Shown here: piece by piece, positions 12,001 through 22,800 of the stretch
Position numbering within the stretch: position 1 is the stretch's first letter
Layout: each line of letters begins with the position of its first letter
Assembly (NCBI GenBank): GCA_032158295.1
Contig: CM063249.1
Span: forward strand, 9,253,195 to 9,317,194
Reading direction: 5' to 3'
DNA from: Pycnopodia helianthoides
Taxonomy: Eukaryota; Echinodermata; Asteroidea; Forcipulatida; Asteriidae
DNA: 64,000 bases
Notes under the pieces: generated by a model
Told to the model about the DNA's origin: nothing
Databases searched by the model: none
What the model saw: the letters and a program-made list of their open reading frames with translations, nothing else
Made by a program: the position numbers and the translations under genes

Positions 12001-14494
12001 ATTCTACCACATTAAAGCAATCAAGAACGCTATAAATATTGAATTCTTAAATGCAAGATTCAAGTTTGTAATTGTTTGCCATTCTTTTCCACCAGTTGAT
12101 GCCAAACCTTGTTGCTGCAAGTACCTCCAAAGGACAGATCAACTGTACCCACGACATGAAAATAGATGTCAATGATGGAACACCAGTCTTAGAAAAATGC
12201 TCAAGTACGGAGTGCGCCCTCATGGTCAATCTTCTGTGCTCTGAAGGCAAACCTGGAAAGGTCCATTTATCAATGTTGTACCTCCCCTTTAAAGGAATGA
12301 TACACTATTGGTTTTTTAAAGGGTCCAATTGTGATCTATTTTTGTCAACTTAGACGAACTTGGCAAGGAGTCAAGTAGGCCCTTAAAGATATTTGTAGAT
12401 TTGGTAAGATTTTGAAAAACATCTTTGCACACTGTCATTTGTTTAATCCCTTGTAGACCATAGCAGCTGCAAGCGACCAAAATGCCAGTGACGGCTGCAA
12501 AAAGGGACTAAATGTCTTGGACATCCAGAACTTGGTCTGGGTCCCAGACTTGCAAAACGGTCATATTTGGTGGCCATTTAATGGCCACCACGACCGTTGG
12601 TGACAGAATCTGCAGTGGCCCAATGTCCTGATTTGTTCGTAATACTATTCTCTACAAATGTATGTCTGTGCCAAATGTTGTGCTTTTATCACAAAATGCA
12701 CAATTGGTTAGCTATGGCAATTATGGTTAAGTGCCTTGCTCAAGGACAAGAGTGCCCTGCTCAAGGACAAGAGTGCCCTGCTCAAGGACAAGAGTGCCCT
12801 AACTGGAACCCTGACCCACACTCTGATAACATCAGAACAGTCAGTCCAGTGCACTAGAACACTCAGCCACCACACTCTTCACATTGTTATATATTGCCAT
12901 TTTGGGGGCAATATAACTTTCTGCAGTGGTGGGTGTTATAGATAACGGGAGCCTAATGCTGTTCCGTCAGGCCCTCAGCAATTTGATGTGAATGTTGTGA
13001 TTCTTTCAGGTTCTAGAAGTCAAAGCAAGCAAAAGGACTTCAGAGAAAGACTTTGTGGCTGCCATGAGGGAGGTACTAAAAGCCAAATATGGTGATAAAC
13101 CGGTGGGGCTTGGAGGAAGCTTCATGATTGAGAAGGGAAAAGCATGGCTGCATATAATGGTAGGTCACTCCTAAATGGGGAATTGCTTTATGGCGGTTTG
13201 TATTTTATTTTGAAAACGCCTGCTCTAAAATACAGAAGGTTTGGGGTAGAATTCCATCCTGATCCATCCCCAAAACCTTTGTTGTTGTTGGTGTGTAAGA
13301 TTTTGAAAGTATAAAATGCTTCATTATACATCAATGGAACCATCGTTCTTAAAGGTATGATAATAACTCAACTTCTACTGTGGCAATCCCAGCCATTATA
13401 CACCACTTCACATAAAGCTTCAAATAGCTGTCCTAACAAACAGGGTTGCTTGATACTAATCCTTCTTATCATTACTGGTTATGATGCTGCTGTCCTCCAG
13501 CAAAATTTTTAAAACCATAATTTGCTTCCCTTCATCCAGATATAGAAAACAGGGACATAAAGGCCTATGTGGTAAATGTAATAATATACTATACAAAGAA
13601 GCTAATCATCCTTAAGGCCTACTCACAGCTGAGGAGCTGAATTGCAAAGGATGTGGCTGCAACTTGGTCAAGCCGCTGGCATGTAAAGGCGCCTTTGGCA
13701 GCCAGCCACAGGGACCCATATGACCATGGAGCACAGCCAGAGATCGAAAGTGTTTGATTTTTTTGCAAGAAGGAAAACTGGAGGGCCTGGAGAAAAACCC
13801 TTGTGGCATAGGAGAGATCCAACGCATAAGTCTACTCACATATGGCCCTGTCGAACTAGGGCCACAATGGTGAGAGGCGAGCACGTTTCGCACTAGACAC
13901 CAATTACACCATAGTGTGTTATATTAATTCCTTTGGTTGATGCTTTACACAGATAGACTTAAAGAGGTTTGAGGATTGGTTCAAAGAACAACCAATAATC
14001 AGATTTAATAATCACACCAAGTATTCTTTATTTTAAATCTTAAATTATGTTATTTTTCAGCCGGAATTTTGTAAGAGTCCAATCACCAGTATCAAAGAGA
14101 ATGAAGCCTGGCTGAAGTTTTATGACTTTGACGCACCGATCATCTGCCTTAGTGTCTTCTATTCCACTGATCCGGTGAGTATATCCATGAATTTTCAAGT
14201 GAGCAGTGGTGTTTACTAGTCCATAGCAGTTTTTACTAGACAATATACCCCGTGCTAGTGGTAAGGGAGAGCCCTGTATTTTACTACTTGTATGTTGAAA
14301 TCTTTCTTATCATCTCCTAGGGTCTTGACCTACGTATAGAGCACACGCATTGTTTCAGTCACCACGGTGTAGGTGGACATTATCACTACGACACCACACC
14401 GGATGATGTCGTCTACAGGGGATACTTCGTTCCGGCTGAGACTGTTTATCGAGTGGATAGACCTGAGGAGCAGTGGATACCTACAGATAAATAA
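9089..14494 (+). CDS. C11orf54: C11orf54 homologue, zinc-dependent ester hydrolase (PTD012/DUF1907 family), complete
   Basis: Coding exons: 9089-9149, 10262-10360, 11165-11238, 11745-11846, 12096-12260, 13010-13159, 14061-14174 and 14321-14494 (TAA). They join in frame to 312 residues; the human protein has about 315. Matching landmarks, in order: SVVDCPDLTQNPF, CGSPRLVDAGGVP, LPGAFMIGAGAGPFKHVG, LLCSEGKPGK, GGSFMIEKGKAW, and the metal site HTHCFSHHGVGGHYHYDTTP with His at about 263, 265 and 275, which align with the zinc ligands of the human structure. The family is a single-domain cytosolic or nuclear enzyme with esterase activity on model substrates; its natural substrate is not settled. 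Exon 5 uses an unusual donor (AAAG/GTCCAT), but the frame and homology require it. ATTAAA at 14572 is a possible polyadenylation signal. Confidence 0.95.
9430..9760. repeat. Intron 1 repeat debris
   Basis: ATAAAGCGCATGAGTATG followed by CAAGGCACTGTACAATTACA resembles the 3' part of the (AAT)n SINE-like repeats. From about 9690, GCAGATTGGGCAAAATTGTA is followed directly by the diverged copy GCAGATTGGACAAAATTGTG. Weakly supported. Confidence 0.4.
10656..10812. repeat. Palindromic MITE-like element in intron 2
   Basis: The ends AGATGGATTGCAATA and TATTGCAATCCATCT are perfect inverted repeats, followed inward by GCCATCTTTGAT and ATCAAAGATGGC. It is about 157 bp with no coding capacity. Confidence 0.88.
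12287..12392. repeat. Fragment of TTAAAGG-type element in intron 5
   Basis: TTTAAAGGAATGATACACTA at the left resembles the left end of the family member at 34631, and the stretch ends in CCCTTAAAG. It begins only about 27 bases after the exon 5 donor. It is short, so probably truncated. Confidence 0.45.
12556..12598. repeat. Perfect-stem hairpin in intron 5
   Basis: AACGGTC...GGTGGCCATT and AATGGCCACC...GACCGTT pair as an inverted repeat with almost no loop. No function can be assigned. Confidence 0.7.
12737..12799. repeat. 21-bp tandem repeat, 3 copies, in intron 5
   Basis: Three identical units at 12737, 12758 and 12779 contain GCTCAAGGACAAGAGTGCCC. The unit length is a multiple of three, so an open frame runs through it, but it lies in an intron. 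Confidence 0.95.
13616..13915. repeat. Probable interspersed repeat (SINE-like) in intron 6
   Basis: The stretch carries AGAAAAACCCTTGTGGCATA, TCTACTCACATATGGCCC and GAGGCGAGCACG, a pattern I associate with an abundant marine-deuterostome repeat. Only this copy is in the window, so the call rests on memory of the pattern. Confidence 0.4.
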
Positions 14495-15237
14495 ACATCT
14501 TATCTAATAGCTAAAGAGGATTATTCATAATCGTATATTTTTGGTGATCATCGTTAAAACAAGTTTATTATATTAAAAAAGGGAGAGTTGTTTTTTCGAA
14601 GTTGGTACTGGATGGTAAAATTTTATCATGATGCAGCCATTTTATTTTTTCGTCCATTCAGTCCAATGTAACCGAACTGAGACTTGGTGGAATATGTGAT
14701 ATATCGGGAAATTGCCGCCATTGTTTTTTATCAACTTGTGGATGTCTCTACAATCCCATCCTTGTCACCAATTGTGATATATCAGGAAGAGTTGTACAAA
14801 ATGGCTACCAGGAAAACAACCACCCTCACAAAGATCTTTTATTACAGAACTCAATACCAACAGTAGTGGGCGCTATACAATGTTTATGGTCTAACATTAT
14901 AGATTAATACAGAACATATTATAGTCTGACCCCATTTTATAAATTGAGAACATAGAGTTATGTTAAGACCTGGAGGGCGTACAGAACCATGCAACATGGC
15001 CCGAAAAGAATCATTTCTACCCATTGAGACAATGGTGCTGACCCATCATACTGCACTGGTCACTCATCAGTTTACACAGTAAACATTTTCCAAAGTGGAC
15101 ATTTGTATGCAATTTAATACCCATAGGGATTTGTGACCATAAGTGACATAGCCAGTGCTTCCTCTAGTTATTAAATTAAACTCTTTGATTGAGAATTAAA
15201 TATCAGTGTCATTTTGTATAAAGGGAATTTGACAAAG
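14495..15237. other. Intergenic spacer, C11orf54 homologue to small plus-strand gene
   Basis: Besides the probable 3' UTR of the C11orf54 homologue, nothing coding is supported. GGTGGAATATGTGATATATC (about 14690) and a diverged partner near 14770 (AATTGTGATATATCAGG) form a weak direct repeat. The last 100 bases precede the next start codon and may hold its promoter. Confidence 0.4.
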
Positions 15238-16839
15238 ATGGCTGCAGGGTGCAATAAAGACGTATTGCAAGGAGACATACAATCAGTTGAGACACTTTTG
15301 TGGTTATTGGAAGAAAAACAAATCCTAAAATCTTCTTCGTGAGTTATAATAAAAGCCTGACAACATGACTGCTACATTATGAATCCAATGAATGGCAAGG
15401 ACTTCTTGTCCAGCATTAACCAGTTCACTTTTGGGATCAAACATTCTTTTCCTGTTTATCGATGTGGAATTATTTTCAATATCCTCATCTTTGAAGGGAT
15501 TCAGTAAAGTGTTCCATCTTATTTCTCATCTTTTCTTTAAGGCAAGAGAAACAAGCTTGTGACATTTTAAAAAGGTAACAGGTATACCCTTTTGGGGGTT
15601 TGTTTGTGTTTTTTTATTTATATAAATGCAGACAAATATTTTAATAAAATCTTGTAATTTTGCAGCATTTTCACAGCATTAACTAAGGTTCTGAACAGTA
15701 TTTGATAATCCAAGTGTGCATATATCTAAAAAGCAAGATGTATTTTATTCATAGATTATAAAGCTTAAACCCCAATTCTCTTCAGGTTGATACCGTCCCA
15801 TATCCTCCAGATTTATCCACTCTTTGATAAATTTACACCCAAATGTTTGGACCCAGATAAGATTGGTATGCCTGGTCCAATGACAGGTAGTTGTTGTAGG
15901 GGTTCATGCAGTACTATATCCAACAAAGTCAGGCAACTTCTTGAAAAAGGAGTTGGGGGGATTTGGGACCATTTGGGTTTAATAATGAGCAGCTGCTATT
16001 TTCAGGAGAGTATTTTTGCCTATATTCTAAAGACGAGTACTGTTTTGATTGTTATAAAAAGGTTTTTTTTTTTAAAATAAATTAATTAAATAAAAATAAG
16101 GAAATTATATTTGTAAACTGTAAGCTCACTGATTTTCAAGTTTATACCACTGTCTAGTATTCCCCAGAGAAATATTTATCTCTGAATCGGAAACATGGCG
16201 TGTTCACTTGACTTGCATTTTAAAACGACAGACTCACAACTTGATTAAAGAATAGAAATAATATTAAGCTTTTGTTTCTCAAAAAAATGTGAGGAAAAGT
16301 CATTTAAGATTAAAGATAGGGTCATAGATTGGCTTTCGTCATTGTAACGCTGATTTTGATGTATTGATATGGGGGGTTGGTTTCTAATTCCAGGCAGTTC
16401 CAAAACATATATTCAGATAAAGTTGTCGGTAAAAGACTGTACGGCTAGGGTAGGCTTTTTAAGAAGGTCTTTGCGAAACATGTTAATAAAGTTATATAAT
16501 ATGTATGTACATGTAAATAATAAGATTAAGGCAGGTCATCCAAATGTGGCTTAATTGCTCAGACCAACCCTAGCCCTTGTCTCCGCCCTACCAGGGCTAA
16601 GAACAACCCTAGTTTCTGATTGTTTGAAGTAAATCACCCCAAGACATAAATTATGTTACCCCAAGAAGGTTATGTTTTTGGTCATAATGGGTTAACAAGT
16701 TGTGGTTGAATATAAGAATTATCCCATTGATTTTTGCGTGAAGAATAGTTTGTTGCTAAATTCAAAGAGTGGACAACCTGGGCATGAAATAGTGCGTAAT
16801 TATCTTTTGCCACTTCTTTAGACTGAAATTGTTCATTAG
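15238..16839 (+). CDS. Hypothetical small protein, five-exon gene (about 102 residues)
   Basis: Not recognised. The model joins 15238-15338, 15542-15574 (a 33-base microexon), 15786-15886, 16394-16449 and 16822-16839 (TAG). Start context is ACAAAGATGGC. Each junction has an AG acceptor after a pyrimidine-rich run and a GT donor, and all five keep one frame although phases vary (2, 2, 1, 0). The product starts MAAGCNKDVLQGDIQ, has an acidic, leucine-rich helix-like stretch (VETLLWLLEEKQ), then LIPSHILQIYPLFDKF, a proline/glycine patch (DKIGMPGPMTG), and a beta-like end (TYIQIKLSVKDC). No signal peptide or membrane segment is seen. AATAAA occurs at 17167. The last exon, adding only five residues, is the weakest part. 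It follows the C11orf54 homologue in the same direction. Confidence 0.6.
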
Positions 16840-19800
16840 CCTTGTGTGTCAATCTGATCTACCGGTACCCTTCAAAGCTAGTTGGAACTGTTTCAAAGAT
16901 TAAAAAGAACCCCAACCCACTGTACTTGTGTGCAGTCTGACTACATTGGGCTAGCTCAACATGTACATGTACTAATGGTTGGGTATGGGATATACTGTGG
17001 CTAAACAAACTACTGCAGCATGGTTTGTGCTCCCAGCACAAGCTTGAATTGTTTTTCTTAATTGCAACTAATCAATTTATTTGGTCCTCTTATTACATCT
17101 ACAATTTTATGAATGATTTTTGTGTTGCTTAAGGCTACAATAATGTAAGTTTTAGTGGATTTAGGCAATAAATAAATAAGGACTTGCTTCTATGCCTACA
17201 AAAATGTACAACTTACTTGGCCTCCATGGTCACAGCAGTGAGAGTTTTTCCCCAACCAAAAAGCCTGCACAACCATCCAAACATAAGTACCTCACACAAG
17301 CACAGCATCCACCAGACTGCCTGGCACATGGTCATTTGAACTTACCTCCACATGGGTCAACAAAAGAAGCTTGAACAATAGCTGGGGTGGACTGATGCAT
17401 ATCTTGCTAAGGGGTGTGATGGATGGGAGGGGTTGGGCTGTACCAGCATAATCATGGGGGGGGGGTGGAGGCAAATTTTACTTAAAAATAACTATCATTT
17501 GTAATGCACCAAATCAATCTAAAAAATGTTCAAGATGCTGAGAGATGAAGACAATTGGAAATCAGGGAATCAAATCCAAAACATAATGATTATTATGTGC
17601 AAGCAAAGCAATAAGCAAACAACAACAAAATCAATACTTCAGAAGCTACAGAATGCTGTCTTGAAAGAAGGTGAGCCTGGAGAGAAACTGTGTGAGCACT
17701 AGAAATAATATGAATGTCTTGAGGAAGATCACTCCAAAGAGGAGATCCAGCGTGGCACATGCAAGACTTCCCCTTGAAGGCTACACTAACGGACAATCCT
17801 TCATTTTTCTACGGTTCCAGCCACCGTATCCCAACCGCTGGATGAGGACCAGCACCGGCCATGGCCAAAACAAGAGGAATAGAGGATAACCAGCAGGGTG
17901 TCACCAAAGACATGTTGGGTCCTACCCAGTCTTGTGTGTAGGGATGATAGACCTTTTGGTGTTACTTCCCCGGTGTGGTCTGTCAGCAAAGTTGGCTATG
18001 GGCCTGAATGCCCCATGAGATCTTTGTGGAGAGCCTTCATATTCAAAATGGTCTTCTTCCGGTAAACCATCAGCTCTGTTGACAATGTCAACAATGCTGG
18101 ACAAACCCATTAAACAAATGAATAACTCTTTCCTTTTCTGAAAGGAAAAAAAATGGTTCCATAAAAGGAACAACTTTACACATGCATTGTCTGCAGAAGA
18201 ACACAAAGAAAATCTCTCTGAATGATTTCCGAGCAAGAATGTAAGCAGAGTCAAAGGTTTTTAAAAAGCGTCCTAATATTTGTATGAAATTAAATACAGA
18301 TATACTGAACATTCAACCCAAGAGGGCGCTATCGGCGTCACTTTGACCCATTTATTATTAGTCTTTGTTTGAAATGAGCATTGCTGGGCAGGGGTAAAAC
18401 CCAAATTTGGGCAAGACATCACAAGTTTAGGGTGAATCATTGGACAAAATTCTCTAGGGTGGAATGTCTGTCTCTTCTTTCTACAGTATTTGTAGTTAAA
18501 AAACAATTGAACACTTAAATTGTTGTGAAAAACGGCAAACTCAGTAGTTTGTCATATTTATTAACAGCCAATTCAAATTCTCAAAACATTGATAATAAAT
18601 TTACAGCCTAAAAGGGATGCTATCATTAGAGAAAACTACAGGATTGGTAAATATTAAACATTCAATTTATTAGTTTCAATATGAAAGCTCATGTATACAG
18701 ATCCTGTAGCAACAAATTTCTGACTGAAATACTGAATACCCCAACAATCACTATCACTTATTTTGATTGACACAATCAAAATAAGTAAGAGAAAGATCGT
18801 GCACAAAATCTACGACAAAAATAATGGGATCATCTTATTTCATGACATTTTCAAAGGTTGGTTGAAAATAGAGGATGGAACTAAACGAATTTACTCTTCC
18901 ACAGACCAATCTTGTAATATACCTTAATGCTACTGAAGATTTACAGTACTCTATATTATTGCAATGCCCAACGATTATGATACACCAAATATAAATACCT
19001 CAAAATGCTCACCTCTCCAGCCACGAAAACCTAGAAGATAGTTTATTTATTTTTCCTACATTTTATCTTATAATTAACCACCGGCCCAAACTGCCTCCCA
19101 TCTCTTTCAAAATAGATCGTTCCTTGGTCAGTGAGCTGTGATGCACAATTCAATAGCCTAAAATATCTGTCAGACAAATCCATTATTTTGAAATGGGAAA
19201 GAAATTGCACCAGTCATTAAGCACGAGTTGACATTCATTGCAATAGGAGCTAGCTTATTGAAGTCTCAGGTATCCCGAGCCATATTAAAAAATAGGCCTA
19301 CAGGATAGATCAATTTGACAAAAAAACTTTCTGACCCAGGAATTACATATTTCTGGAATTTGTTGTGCCTAACACTTCAGTATAAACAGCTAAACAGATA
19401 TACCATTGATTCTTACATTCAGGAATATGCATCCATTATTAGGTATTAATAAAAAATATTGTAATTCTCGCGCGCTGAGGATGCATTTAAGAACATTTTG
19501 ACCCACATGTACGTGTAAGTTTAAATTGGATTGAATTGGTTTGTCAACCGGATGTAATTGTGTCAATTTATTATCTTCAACGCTAGAACTGTAGTACCAG
19601 TGAACTTGCTCCATTTCAAATGTTAATAGAAAAACTGAATTTAATGCAGCTATAAAAAGGACGGTCATCAATGGTCAAGTCATTACAACCTAATTTCATT
19701 GTATTTTTTTGCTGTCGGTTCAATGAATGAAGATTGACAGATTTGCAGACACTAATACTTAAGGTGTATATTCTCTTCCAATGTTGACAAGCGAATGGTA

Positions 19801-19842
19801 TGGCACAAGTGGATGAACACTCCAATAGTCACTTTAACAGTA
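16840..19842. other. Spacer between small plus-strand gene and TCHP 3' end
   Basis: No supported coding exon. The left part to about 17180 may be 3' UTR of the upstream gene. Bases 17560-17960 (AGGAAGATCACTCCAAAG, then CGTGGCACATGCAAGACTTC) resemble the (AAT)n SINE-like repeats, weakly. The right end is presumably the TCHP 3' UTR: TTTATT at 19567-19572 reads AATAAA on the minus strand. Confidence 0.45.
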
Positions 19843-22800
19843 TCAATCCCATGCACTCCTGCTAGGCCCTGGTCCTTTTCTTGGGAATGACTGAAAAATT
19901 AAAAAGATAAAAAAAACAAGTGTCAATTACTTTTTCAGGATTAGAGGATTACGTGGCATCGAGAGACTTCCATCATTGTGTTTCATTGTACTTCGACTCA
20001 ATAAGAAAATGTTGAGATATGGTGGACACATCAATAGGGCACTATTAGGTTTGGGTAAATTTGTCTGTATACACCCAAACCAAACAATGCGCTCCTATAG
20101 TGTCCGCCATACCACAAAAAGGCTAATGGAGGTAAGTCCGAGTGGACCGAGATTCCAGCCTTGGTCCGGCATGGGCCCAATTGGCGACATGGCCAAGGTT
20201 TTGTGATTCATGGCAACGTGAAATGGTATTTTCCTAAAAAAGAAACAAAACATTCTGTGGTTCAAACAGAATCTTTGTTCTCCTTGCTTTGTTACGACAT
20301 GTTTTCTTTGTACCAGTGGCATTTTTAAAGGAAAAATGATTCTAAGAAAATAATCCCATCATGGTGGAAGTGAACAAATTGAAGATCACTGGCTTTAACT
20401 TGTTAATAGTATAATAATAACAATGATAATACAAAGCATCTATAAAAGTACTATCCTAGAAACACAGCGCCTCAGAACAGAAAGACAATGAAAAATCAAC
20501 TTAATAAAAAGATAAACAGTAATCAAACACGAGGAAGCATCAAAGCTTTGAGTGAGCGCTTGAACACCTTGGTAGAGACAACTTCTTTGATGTCACACGG
20601 CAGGTTGTTCCAAAGTTTAGGAGAGGCAACAAACAAATTGTCCACATTCAGAATGCTCTGAACTAAAAGGTACTGCCGACAATAACCAGCATGAACAGAG
20701 ATTTACATAAACTAATCCCATTGTAGAGGGATTCTCCCTCATTTTACATACACATCTAAATGTAGAAATCAGTTTTAGTTTTTTTTTTGCTACGGGGAAA
20801 GACCTGGGCCCAATTAAAACAGAGCTGCTTAAATATAAAAGCAGAAAATAGAGCTCTGCAACTTTTGCTTAGCAAAAGTGAACAGGATACCAGACACAGA
20901 TGGTCAATGCAAACTGGTACTTTGGCCGGTAACCTTATTCTGGTAAGCATACTTCTGTTGTGCTCAGCTAGTTTTTTTGCTAAGCAATTCTGTGAAATTG
21001 GGAGCCTAGACACGCATCCTTTGGATACTTTACCTTTGGTTGGAAGCCATGTAATGACATACGAGATGCCTCCTGTCTTAACATCTCTTCATAGTCTCTC
21101 TCGGCCTGCTTTTCTGCATCTAGTTCCTGCTGTTGCAGCTTGAGGTTAGATAGCTTCTGGTGCTGTCGCTCTGTCATCTATCAAGAGGAAATAATCTCAA
21201 TTGAGGATCCACTGAGGAATGTATAACATACTAACGGATTGCAATTTAGATCCAAGCACCTCAAAAATGTTCGGTACAAAATCTTTCCAAGAGTGCCAGT
21301 TTATAAATGTGCAGTTAGATAATTGCCAATAAACGGGCAACTTGGGTTTTGGCTGTGAGCTGTGTCAAGCATTCTAAATCTTCTATGTGGCCTAAATGGT
21401 TCATCGACCAATCATGAAGGGATTTGATCAAACTACTGCATGCCGCATGCAATTTTTATGCAAAATGCATAATTTAGCATTAAAAACAGATTACCCGTAA
21501 AAGTGACTGACTTCACACTGTATGGAGTCAAGTGGGGCCGTTTTCGAAACCACGCCTTGGGCTTGGGCTTAGCCTTGCGGTTACTTAGAAAGCGTGTGCT
21601 GTCCTTACAGGATTCAAACAGGCGGACACAGTCCAAGCTGGACCTCCAGCCCAAGTCGTGGTTTCAAAAGCATCCTATGAACTATCCATACTCGAGGATT
21701 ACTCAATATACTTCATAAGAATTATACTGGAGTACCCTTGAGTCATTTTTTATGTCTTAAACAGTGACTTACGAAACCTAAAAAGTGACAAGACTTTAGT
21801 TGATCATTTAGAGTTTTTTAATTGAGAGTGTCCCACTCATTCAATACTACACACTAGCATTTCATAAAGTTTCAAATACATCCGACAAATGGAGTGCATC
21901 ATAGTTAACTTTGAATGTGGTGTATGGAATATTATCTTCCAGTACGCGCTAATCCTCCAATCAGATGCTCGAACCGGAGTGTGATATCAGACGATAACCT
22001 ACTCCCAGTTTTTATATTGCACTCTGCGTATTTGTGAGTGTCAATGCGTCACACTCCGCATACAGTCAGTGCACAAATTGCATTCTAAACTTTGCGCGTG
22101 GAAAACCAAAAACAAAAACATAACCTAACCTCATTGACTTAATGAGGCTGGAAGATAAATTCGTTATCACACTCGCGCTCGTGGAATACGGAAAAATATA
22201 GCGCGTCTACGTCCCATGTCCAACTCGGCCTTCGGCCTCGTTGGACATGATGGGATGCAGAAGCGCAATATTTGTTCGTATTCCACTCACGCTTGTGTGA
22301 TAACTTATAGTATACACATATTAATAATAGTAGACACTCACAGTCTCACACTGCCCATAGTATCAATTAGCCATTCTTACCTGTGCCTCTATCTCCCTCT
22401 TTGTTTCCTGTTTCTGCCTCTCTTCGTCTGCCTTCTCTCGTTGAGTCATCTGCTGGACTACTTCCATCTCCCGGACAAGCTCTTCTCTTTCCAGTAGAGA
22501 TTCTTCTTGACGTCTCCTGTTCTCTTCCATACGGGAGTTAATTTGAGTCTGTTGACCCTGTAGAACCTGAAATGAAGGGAGGAAAAAAACACAGTCAGTA
22601 ATGTGCACAATGAAATAATAAACAGATTATCAAATTGAAAAGGTAAACATGATGTTGTAAAACGGAGAATGAAAAAATAGGGATAGCCAACCAAGCAAAG
22701 ACTTTAATAAGCAATCCACAATAAAGCCTTTGTGAGACTCATTCACAAGCTAGCTAAACCCAACTTGCTCCAAATACAACCACAATTCACAAGGTCTCAT

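Noticed and set aside
12597..12945. Open frames across the 21-bp repeat as a repeat protein
   Set aside because: The frame stays open because the unit length is a multiple of three; it lies in an intron of the C11orf54 homologue.
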